A stretch of DNA of 64,000 nt, taken from Promethearchaeota archaeon (GTDB lineage Archaea > Asgardarchaeota > Lokiarchaeia > Sigyniarchaeales > SOKP01). The notes beneath the pieces are model-generated. The model was not told the DNA's origin and searched no databases. It saw only the letters and a list, made by a program, of their open reading frames with translations. The stretch spans positions 34,411-98,410 of the forward strand of contig JAEOTA010000017.1 of the NCBI GenBank assembly GCA_016840085.1. Direction: 5' to 3'. Every line of letters starts with the position of its first letter. Within the stretch, counting starts at the first letter, position 1. Below, in pieces: positions 24,934-33,709 of this stretch. The position numbers and the translations under genes were made by a program.

Positions 24934-27900
24934 TTGAAAAATAATAAAAAAATTTTTCTCGGTTTTATTATTTTAATGGTATTTATATATCCTTTCAATT
25001 TGTCTTTTAATAGGTTGATTCTTGATTATCATTCAAAAAGCCTAAATATAAATAACGACGAAGATTATGAAATGAACAATTTAAAAAGCTCTGACATAGC
25101 TGGAACAGACCTTTATGCAGAACAAATTAATGCTTATGTAGCAGGTAATAAGTCGTTAATAAAGCAATCGTTATTTACAAATGATACAAATATTTTTTCA
25201 CAATTTGATACTAATGATCCTGCTTTTTATAAATGTAATATACTCATTAGTGCATCTAATAAAATAAATCATGGTATTTTTCCAAAAATTTTAACTGAGA
25301 GTGATCTGTCTTCTCAATATTTACTAGGCTTCAATAGTTTTGTTGGATTCCTTTATTATGATGATGAATTAACTCCTGAAAATGCCAAATCAAGGTCAGA
25401 AAGGGCACTTGAAATTATTAGAAGTAAATTTCAAATTGATCTTATTATGGTAAATACATCTGAATCAAATTTTTTTCCTTTTGTAGGATATTACCCAGAT
25501 TGGGAAATTTATCTTCAAGAACTTACACATAACCTTCCGATGGATGGATATTGGAAAGCATTAGATATAAATCGTCTAATAAGTGAAAATTATCTTAAAA
25601 AACATCATTTTTCATCAACATTTATGGTTATTAACTCCTTAGATTTTTTTGAAGAGGATTTTAACATTACTACTGATCAATTAAATTTCAATTTTAATAC
25701 TCTTGACTTATCTTTTTTAGAAAATTTAGAAATAGGAGAATTAACTGAGCAGCTTAATAATACATTAGAAAATTTAGAAGATATTGTCAACACATCAGTT
25801 TCAGAAGAAGAATTAATGCAATTCATTGAAATTTTAGGTTCTTTCAGTTTAAAAAATGACTCTCATTATACAACTTTCATGATTCAGTATGAAGGTTTGA
25901 ATGAAGGCATAAGAAGAATTGGAGAAAATCAGTACCAATTTAGTTTATGGGACGCTTTAGGTTATGAAGGAGATCCTTTAACTCCAAGTGAAAAAATTTA
26001 TATTGCTTTAGTAGGTGCTTTTATGAGCGATATTGAAATAAATATTTTATGTACAGATATTATTGATGCTACACCAATCAATTTTGAGTTTTATGATTAT
26101 CTTTTAGAACAAATAGGTTTGATATTTTACCTTGCGGGAGCTGAATTTGATGTTCAAACACTAAAAGATTACTCATTTGATTTATTCTGGGTTGATGATG
26201 AGGGAATTAAACGTTCCTATATAAGACCAGTAAATTTAAACGATCCAAATGATATAATTAATCTTTTACAACTATTAGGTTTTCAAGGATTACCATATAT
26301 CCCAACGGGCATTGTAAATCCATTTGAAGAGTTTACAGTTACCTATAATATATCTTATTCAGAGCCCAATATATTAGTCAAAAAAGAATTGATTGGAGAA
26401 AATGCTTCATATGGAGCATATCGAAATTTTTCTTACAATATTTCTGCTAAAAATGTTGGAAATATAACTGCTTGGGGGGTACCCACTTCTCTTCCTATAG
26501 AACTTGATTATTTCTTCTCAATAGTAAGTCCACTTTTCTCAGAAGATCTTAAAAATGAGATGTGGAAGGCTATAAATATCGAATATCCAGATCAGTATGA
26601 GTCATTGGAGGATTTTTTCAATTTTGATGAAGATCCTCGTATTTTTTATTTTGATTCATATGGTACAGGAATTTTTGATACTTTTTATCCAAATTATCTA
26701 AATATTATAAATTTATGGCCCTACAATGAAGATGTTGATAAGATTATCGATATAGTCTATACCGCTAATCCAGGATATTTTATATTACTTCCTAATACGG
26801 TTAAAGAGTTATTTATGAATGAAAATAGTATTTGGAATGACAATAATTGGAAATTAGATCCTGGAGAGATCATATCCTATCGAATTGATAATTTTTCTAT
26901 TTCAAATTTAGATAGCTTTTTTCCTTTTTATAGAAATAACTTTTCAATTGAAACTTCTCCAGAAACACCTGAAATTGTATCAGGGATCTCTCTTTATGAA
27001 ACTTTGCCTGAGATGGCATTAGCAACTGATAATGAAAATTGGACTGTAGGTTCAGTTGAAAAATTCCTAGAACAAAGAATAGAGATCAATTTCATTTTCA
27101 AAAATAAAACTAAAATAGATTTTATTAATAATTCTCTAGAAAGGGTATCGATAATCATCAATTTCTCTGCTCCAGAAAATTTAGAGACGTTAAATTTTGA
27201 GATTTTTGATTTTGAAAGTGAAGAATTCCATGATATGAACCCCTATTTAAGTTCTATTGAAAACAATACTTGGAAATTTTCAATAATAAATAATAATGAA
27301 AGTTTAAATTGGTTATTTTATCCTAATGATCCAGAAAATTATATATCTCTCTTTAAAATATATTGTAGCGATTCAGAGCAATTTAATGTTTCAATTGATG
27401 ATTTGGATATAGAATTTTCAACAAGAGATATTAATATTAATGACGATCCAGGTTCCCGAGTTATATATAGTTCAATATCTGGAAATATAGAATTTGAAAG
27501 AAGAAGTAATTCAATCCCTTTAAGTACATTTGATATGGCTTCAATCGTAGCTACAGCTAATTTAACTCGTTATAATTCGAGAGACGGAGAACTCAATATG
27601 TATATACTAAAACTGAAAAATATTGGTTCAGATACAGCGAAAAATATTAATATCACCGCGACTATTCCAGGGATTATTAATAATCCTAACAGTTTTACCC
27701 TTAAACAAAATAAACTGACATGTTTTTTATCAAATCTTGCGCCATCTGAAGAAATAACGTTAAACTTTTCATTTTTTACTCCAAATACAAGATCAATTAG
27801 GGATCTTTCAATTTCTTATGATAATCCTGAATATATTCAAGGAGGGAATACATCCAAGATAATAACTTTGCCTAATGAAGTTTATGTCTCAGCACCAATA

Positions 27901-28845
27901 GATTATGAGAAAAGATATCCATTTATTAAAACTATTGAAATATATTATAATAATAATTCAAATTCAGAAGCAGAAGATGCTCCAGCAATAGGTGCTATCT
28001 TTAACTTATCAATTAATATAAAGAATAGAGGGCCTATTGGATTTAGCCTTTCTGATCTTAAGTTTTCTATGAATGATCAGTTTGGTGATCTCAAAAGAGT
28101 TGAAAATAAAACGTTATTTTGCCAAAATATTGCCTATAACGACACAAGTACTTTTAATATTACTTTAAAGAAATTTGGCTGGAAAGGATATTATTATCCC
28201 CCAATCAATTTTTTCGAAGGGTCTGAAGGGAATACAATTCAAATTTATAGCTCCACATCAAAGATATTAGGCAAAATTGGCTTTTCGTTAACTAAACGGG
28301 TAGATAAAGAACAAGTAGAAATCGGGGAAAAGATCATAGTGACAATTGAAGTAGAAAATACAGGAACGATTAGTGTAAATGAGGCTCGAATAAATGATAT
28401 GATAAGTTATTCACAATCAGAATTCTCATTAGTTCAAGGAAATTTGGTAAATATAACTTCTGCGTTAGCACCAGGAGAAAAAATTTCCTTTAATTATATT
28501 ATTAAAGCGAAAAAACAAGCTCTTGTAAGTTTACAACCAGCATCTATATCGTATTATTATCTACTAAAAAGAGAAGAAATTTCGAATATAATTAATATAA
28601 AAATTATAACTACTCAATTCTATCAATTATTATATATTATTCTTCCATGTTTTGCAGTAATTTTTATACTGGGTTTGTACTTTTGGGAAATAAATAAGTA
28701 TAAACTGAAAAAGGATGAATTTGAACGCACAGAGATGCATATTTTTGATATGAGTTCAAGAGAGTCGATTTTAAGAAGAGAACATACATTAAGAGAAAGA
28801 TTGAGGAACATATCAAAAGAATTCAACAATGAGGGAGATGATTAA
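24934..28845 (+). CDS. Giant membrane-anchored surface protein with DUF11/CARDB-like repeats
   Basis: About 1303 residues from TTG 24934, preceded by AAAGGAG at good spacing; an upstream in-frame start at 24874 overlaps the permease. A signal/anchor (KKIFLGFIILMVFIYPFNLS) leads into a long ectodomain rich in N-x-S/T sequons, as expected for an N-glycosylated archaeal surface protein. The C-terminal third has at least two conserved beta-sandwich repeats of the DUF11/CARDB kind, including LKLKNIGSDTAKNINITATI and TIEVENTGTISVNEARIND. A final TM (LYIILPCFAVIFILGLYFW) and a short charged tail of about 60 residues end the protein. The first 800 residues are not recognised. The next gene starts within two bases of its stop. 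Confidence 0.7.
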   Translation: MKNNKKIFLGFIILMVFIYPFNLSFNRLILDYHSKSLNINNDEDYEMNNLKSSDIAGTDLYAEQINAYVAGNKSLIKQSLFTNDTNIFSQFDTNDPAFYKCNILISASNKINHGIFPKILTESDLSSQYLLGFNSFVGFLYYDDELTPENAKSRSERALEIIRSKFQIDLIMVNTSESNFFPFVGYYPDWEIYLQELTHNLPMDGYWKALDINRLISENYLKKHHFSSTFMVINSLDFFEEDFNITTDQLNFNFNTLDLSFLENLEIGELTEQLNNTLENLEDIVNTSVSEEELMQFIEILGSFSLKNDSHYTTFMIQYEGLNEGIRRIGENQYQFSLWDALGYEGDPLTPSEKIYIALVGAFMSDIEINILCTDIIDATPINFEFYDYLLEQIGLIFYLAGAEFDVQTLKDYSFDLFWVDDEGIKRSYIRPVNLNDPNDIINLLQLLGFQGLPYIPTGIVNPFEEFTVTYNISYSEPNILVKKELIGENASYGAYRNFSYNISAKNVGNITAWGVPTSLPIELDYFFSIVSPLFSEDLKNEMWKAINIEYPDQYESLEDFFNFDEDPRIFYFDSYGTGIFDTFYPNYLNIINLWPYNEDVDKIIDIVYTANPGYFILLPNTVKELFMNENSIWNDNNWKLDPGEIISYRIDNFSISNLDSFFPFYRNNFSIETSPETPEIVSGISLYETLPEMALATDNENWTVGSVEKFLEQRIEINFIFKNKTKIDFINNSLERVSIIINFSAPENLETLNFEIFDFESEEFHDMNPYLSSIENNTWKFSIINNNESLNWLFYPNDPENYISLFKIYCSDSEQFNVSIDDLDIEFSTRDININDDPGSRVIYSSISGNIEFERRSNSIPLSTFDMASIVATANLTRYNSRDGELNMYILKLKNIGSDTAKNINITATIPGIINNPNSFTLKQNKLTCFLSNLAPSEEITLNFSFFTPNTRSIRDLSISYDNPEYIQGGNTSKIITLPNEVYVSAPIDYEKRYPFIKTIEIYYNNNSNSEAEDAPAIGAIFNLSINIKNRGPIGFSLSDLKFSMNDQFGDLKRVENKTLFCQNIAYNDTSTFNITLKKFGWKGYYYPPINFFEGSEGNTIQIYSSTSKILGKIGFSLTKRVDKEQVEIGEKIIVTIEVENTGTISVNEARINDMISYSQSEFSLVQGNLVNITSALAPGEKISFNYIIKAKKQALVSLQPASISYYYLLKREEISNIINIKIITTQFYQLLYIILPCFAVIFILGLYFWEINKYKLKKDEFERTEMHIFDMSSRESILRREHTLRERLRNISKEFNNEGDD

Positions 28846-28846
28846 A

Positions 28847-31800
28847 ATGATAAAAAGGAAAATTAAAATTATATTTCTATTCCTTAGTATACTTCTTTCT
28901 TATTTATGCTTCTCAATTATTTATTTGGATTCTTCTTTTTCTTCAGCCGAAATTTTGAACAATGATTTGAATGATGTAAATCTTAAATTTTCAGATGATT
29001 CTCAAGAAAATGTTATAGTGTTTTTTAACAGTTCTTTTTACGATCCCAATGTTATCTCTGATTTTGAATCTTATGGAGGTTTTGTGAAGGTAGAATGGAA
29101 GAATGTTTTTTCTTCATTTTCAGGTTTTGCTGGTAACATTCCAGAAGAAAACATATCTACTTTTCAGAATAATTATCCAGAAGCTACAATAGAAACTGAT
29201 GAGATATTAGAAACTCAAATGAATTATGCTTCCATTCAAACAGGTGGTTTTAATTCAACTTGGTATTTAGAGGGGTTTAAAGGCAATAATAATTGTTCTA
29301 TAGCTGTATTAGACACTGGGATTAATCCAACTCATGATTTCTTTCCAAATGGTTATATTCCGTCAGATTTAAACGGAAGTATAGTTGGTTGGGAAAATTT
29401 TGTGAATAGTCAATCCATCTATGATGATAATGGGCACGGTACTTTTATATCTTCTGTAATCTCAGGAACTGGCACGGATTCTTATGATTCAAATGACCAT
29501 TCAAAAGTTAAAATACAAGAGAATTATACACATACCGAATTATTTGAGGATTATTCCCCTTCCAAAAATTACTCATTAAAAATATTCACATTTAATGCTT
29601 CAAAGTCAAATTCAAATACCCTCATTAATTCTTCATGGAACTGTAAAACAGGCGGAATAGATGATTTTTGGTTCGAATTGTATTATGACAACGGGTTAGT
29701 AAACTATTCAAATAATAAAGTGCAAAATAAGTATTTTTTTATTAATCATACGTTTACTCCAGATAAATTAGGTATTTATGATTTATATCTAAAATACCAT
29801 AAGCAATTACAAAGCGACCCGTCATTCTCATTTAATGTTACAATATCTTATTATCCTGAGTTTTATATCGAAAACTACACTCATTTTACCGGAATTGCAA
29901 ATGGGTCCAAAATAGTGGCTTATAAAATACTTAATCACTCTGGAATTGGATATTCATCTGACTTAATATCTGCTTTAATTAGTATTAGCTTGAATCGAAG
30001 TAAATATCATATTATTAGTGCTTGCTTAAGCATTGGGACAATAGGAGATGATGTGAATGCAATTAATACTGTTATAAACGGTGTTATAAATAATGGAACC
30101 TTGATTGTTATTGCCGCAGGAAATTCTGGTGTTGAAATATCAGACTCACTAAATAAATTGGCTCAAAATAAAAATGCAATAGTAGTAGGGGCTATTAATG
30201 ATGATGATCAAGTTACGTCCTATAGTAGTATGGGTAAAGAATTTGGAAATGTTCTTAAACCCGATATTGTTGCCCCTGGGGGAAGTAAAATTGGAGGGCA
30301 TCGCACAATAACTTCGTCGAGTTTAGAATCAGATAAAGTGACATCTACTTATGGGACCTCAATTGCTACTGCCATAGTCTCTGCAGCAGTAAATATACTA
30401 ATTGAAGCAAAATGGGATAATTGGAATCAATGGGACAATCTTAATCTTACACAATGGGTGAAATATATTAAAGCAGTTTTATTAATGACTGCTTCGGAAA
30501 CTAATCTTGAGAGAGAAGATGATCCCTCAACAAGCAAAGATGAAAGCATTGAGTCTCCAGAGCTATCATCAGCTCCTTTAACATTTGGTATAAAAGATAT
30601 ACATGAGGGTTATGGAAGGTTGAACATTCAAGCAGCAATTGATGCATTGACAAAAAGGATGTATGTCAATATCTCTGAAAGTAGTAATTTGATAAGTTCT
30701 CAGGAAAATCCTCTTGGGCCTCATGTATTTTCTCGTCAAATTAAATTAACAAAAAATAAGCAATATTTATTTAATTTAACAATCGCAGAAAATGATGCCG
30801 ATTTTGATGTATTCTTGTTTTCTAATGAATCAAATCAATATGGAGAACCTATTTTATTGGAATCTTCAAGAAAATGGTATGATAATTTTAATTATTTCTA
30901 CTTTACACCCAAAGAGAATCAAACTGATTGTATTATAACAGTAAAAGCAGTTGAGGGAAATAGTATATTCACTCTGAATGTCTCACCTGTCGAAAATAAA
31001 TGCAAACCTGAATTAAAAGTTCCTGAAATAGAATATTTTGGGGGTTCAAAAAATACAACAATAATGAGTGAACAAGAGTTTATGGGCAATAATCCACAAA
31101 AGAATTACAGTATCGATAGTTATAGATTCTATATTGAATATTATGATAATGATACTACAAATGTTCCACCTCAAGAAATTTATGTAGTAATTTTAGGCAT
31201 TTCGAAAAATTACACATTATATCAGCCCGATTATAATTTCACTTTTCCGCCAGATAATAATTTTACAGATGGAGCTCTATTTATAAGTGATTATATTCAA
31301 TTTCCTCATACTAGAATATATCAATACTATTTTATTGGGAGTGATGGTAAAAATCGTACGCGATTTCCGAATACAGGATTTTTAAATATATCAATTGAAT
31401 TTCCTACTGATAGTATTCAATTCCCTCATTATCATAGCTTTAATGAAGGGCTTGATAATTGGGGATATACAGGTACAGGGTGGGGGTTATTACAACAATC
31501 TAATATCAATGATGATAGATCAATAATATATCAGGATTCTTGGAATTCTATATATTTTGGGATATATCATGATTATCCGACAAATTATACATACCAACCG
31601 ATTAAATTAACTGAAGACCCTTTTCCAAATGGTACTCTAACAAGCCCTCTATTTAATTTAACAAAACTTAATGAAAATACTACACAACCTTTTGCTAATT
31701 TTGGTTTGAGAACAAGTATCAATGATGGAGATCTCATATTTTTACAAATAAATTTAAATTGGACGGGATGGTTTCCAATAAGAACCTACACCAATGAAGA

Positions 31801-33676
31801 AAAAGAGTGGTTTATGGACAAAATTAATCTTACGCAATATATTGGGTATTTTGTGCAATTTAGGTTCGAGACTTCTTTAGATAATGATTTTGATCCTGTA
31901 AATTATAAAGGTTTTATGTTAGATTTTTTTTCATTGATAAACTATACTAATGAAAATACTCCTCAAATCGAATTTAATATAGATAAAGATTTATCATCAA
32001 CTCAGGGCTTTTATTTCCAAAAATTCAGTTTTTCTTGTAGCTATTATGATTTAGAGAATAATTATCCTGAATATGTCTATTTAGAGATGGATGGTATAAA
32101 CTATACAATGTATAATAATCATGGTGATTGGAATGCCAGTATTGGAGATAGTGGTATTTTGTTTACCAGATCACTAGTATTAGGAGATATCTCAAACCAT
32201 TCATTTAGGTTTCATGTTTTCGATGGTGTATATATCACTGAAACACAATTATATAATGAAAATAATTCTTTATTTAAATTTATAGAACCTGAGCCTTTAC
32301 AATTTAATATATTAAAAGATAATAAATTAATTGGATATAATTTCTCTAATTATTCTTTAACGGATTATTATGTATCAGGAACACCATTGCAAAAAGAATT
32401 AACAACTTGGTTTAGAGGCGATAATACGTGGCATCCAATAACCCGTTTGCAACAACAAATGCTATATGGTGGGTTGGGTAATAGTTATGGAAGTAGTGAT
32501 CAAGGTTATGAGACAAATTGGGATACAAGCTTAATTACGTATCCCTTGCATTTAAATGGTGAATATAAAGTCTATTTTGAATTTAATCATGAAATCACAC
32601 TGCAAAATGAGTACTATCTACTAGAGGATCAATTGGATAAGTGTAATATATCAATATCAAGGGATTTTGGAATTAGTTGGACTTTGCTCAAAGAATATAT
32701 TTATAATAGTGATTCTCTGTCTGGAAAAGAAAAAATTGACCTTTCTCAATATTCTGGCGAAGATATTATGATTATGTTTACACTCAATACGAATAATATT
32801 GTAGTAGGATTAGGATATGGCTGGTTATTATATAATATTTATATAGGTTATGATGAATCAACAGATTTTATTGCTCCTGAAATAAGTATAATAAATCCGA
32901 TAAATGATACAACTATTAAATCAAAAGTTTTAATCGAAGCACAAATAGAGGATAATGTTGAATTAGATGAGTCTAAAATATATATTTATATTAATGAGAG
33001 GAGTATTGATAGAAAGAAATTAACTTATAATAGTAATACAAGTCTTTTAGAGTTTAAATGGGATACAACTCGATATAATGATGGAATATATGAGATAAAA
33101 GTTGTAGCATGTGATAAAGAAGGTAATATAGCAGAAAGTTATATAATTGTAAAAGTTGATAACATACAATGGTGGAAAGCATGGGGGCCATATATTATTT
33201 TAAGTATTAGCGTTGTTATTGTGGGATTAATTATCTATAAAATATCTGAGAAAAAAGGAAAGATATGGATTGAAAAAATAAGAAATACTCGTGTTGAAAA
33301 GATAAGAATTAAAGATATAGATAAAGATCAAGTGATTAAAAGAATAGAGCTTGTGGAATATGAAGAAGAACTAAAAAGACCTATTACCTTGTATTGTAAA
33401 CATTGTAAGTCTTGGTTTGCAGCCGAAAAATTTGATATAATCTGTCCCGTTTGTGAGCATGATCAAATTTATGCCGCATATTTGTGTGAGAACTGTGGAA
33501 AATGGTTCTATAAAAATGAACCAGGAGAAAATTATTATTGTAAAAACAAAACCTGCGAAGGAGTGAGATTAATTAGGAGGGAAAAAGAAGAAATTCAAAA
33601 ACTTTTAGCTGAAGAAGGAAAAGTTTTAAGAAAATTTGATAGAGAAAAAAAAAGATTTAGTATTTTAGATTTATAA
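28847..33676 (+). CDS. Giant membrane-anchored subtilase (S8) with cytosolic zinc ribbons
   Basis: About 1609 residues from ATG 28847, preceded by GGGAG; an ATG at 28829 overlaps the previous gene. Order: signal peptide; I9-like propeptide (about 40-135); S8 catalytic domain with Asp156 (AVLDTGIN), His197 (DNGHGTF), Asn426 (AAGNSG) and Ser505 (YGTSIATA); a long beta-rich ectodomain with PPC-like and MAM/LamG-like stretches; and an Ig-like segment (PEISIINPINDTTIKSKVLI). It ends with a TM helix (YIILSISVVIVGLIIYKI) and a cytosolic tail holding CKHC, CPVC, CENC and CKNKTC zinc knuckles. His197-Asn426 spacing is about 229 residues, against about 91 in subtilisin, so an extra domain is inserted. 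The triad is complete, so active surface proteolysis is expected. Confidence 0.85.
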   Translation: MIKRKIKIIFLFLSILLSYLCFSIIYLDSSFSSAEILNNDLNDVNLKFSDDSQENVIVFFNSSFYDPNVISDFESYGGFVKVEWKNVFSSFSGFAGNIPEENISTFQNNYPEATIETDEILETQMNYASIQTGGFNSTWYLEGFKGNNNCSIAVLDTGINPTHDFFPNGYIPSDLNGSIVGWENFVNSQSIYDDNGHGTFISSVISGTGTDSYDSNDHSKVKIQENYTHTELFEDYSPSKNYSLKIFTFNASKSNSNTLINSSWNCKTGGIDDFWFELYYDNGLVNYSNNKVQNKYFFINHTFTPDKLGIYDLYLKYHKQLQSDPSFSFNVTISYYPEFYIENYTHFTGIANGSKIVAYKILNHSGIGYSSDLISALISISLNRSKYHIISACLSIGTIGDDVNAINTVINGVINNGTLIVIAAGNSGVEISDSLNKLAQNKNAIVVGAINDDDQVTSYSSMGKEFGNVLKPDIVAPGGSKIGGHRTITSSSLESDKVTSTYGTSIATAIVSAAVNILIEAKWDNWNQWDNLNLTQWVKYIKAVLLMTASETNLEREDDPSTSKDESIESPELSSAPLTFGIKDIHEGYGRLNIQAAIDALTKRMYVNISESSNLISSQENPLGPHVFSRQIKLTKNKQYLFNLTIAENDADFDVFLFSNESNQYGEPILLESSRKWYDNFNYFYFTPKENQTDCIITVKAVEGNSIFTLNVSPVENKCKPELKVPEIEYFGGSKNTTIMSEQEFMGNNPQKNYSIDSYRFYIEYYDNDTTNVPPQEIYVVILGISKNYTLYQPDYNFTFPPDNNFTDGALFISDYIQFPHTRIYQYYFIGSDGKNRTRFPNTGFLNISIEFPTDSIQFPHYHSFNEGLDNWGYTGTGWGLLQQSNINDDRSIIYQDSWNSIYFGIYHDYPTNYTYQPIKLTEDPFPNGTLTSPLFNLTKLNENTTQPFANFGLRTSINDGDLIFLQINLNWTGWFPIRTYTNEEKEWFMDKINLTQYIGYFVQFRFETSLDNDFDPVNYKGFMLDFFSLINYTNENTPQIEFNIDKDLSSTQGFYFQKFSFSCSYYDLENNYPEYVYLEMDGINYTMYNNHGDWNASIGDSGILFTRSLVLGDISNHSFRFHVFDGVYITETQLYNENNSLFKFIEPEPLQFNILKDNKLIGYNFSNYSLTDYYVSGTPLQKELTTWFRGDNTWHPITRLQQQMLYGGLGNSYGSSDQGYETNWDTSLITYPLHLNGEYKVYFEFNHEITLQNEYYLLEDQLDKCNISISRDFGISWTLLKEYIYNSDSLSGKEKIDLSQYSGEDIMIMFTLNTNNIVVGLGYGWLLYNIYIGYDESTDFIAPEISIINPINDTTIKSKVLIEAQIEDNVELDESKIYIYINERSIDRKKLTYNSNTSLLEFKWDTTRYNDGIYEIKVVACDKEGNIAESYIIVKVDNIQWWKAWGPYIILSISVVIVGLIIYKISEKKGKIWIEKIRNTRVEKIRIKDIDKDQVIKRIELVEYEEELKRPITLYCKHCKSWFAAEKFDIICPVCEHDQIYAAYLCENCGKWFYKNEPGENYYCKNKTCEGVRLIRREKEEIQKLLAEEGKVLRKFDREKKRFSILDL

Positions 33677-33709
33677 TAAAAAATGTTATCTTCATAAAGT
33701 GAGTAAAGC

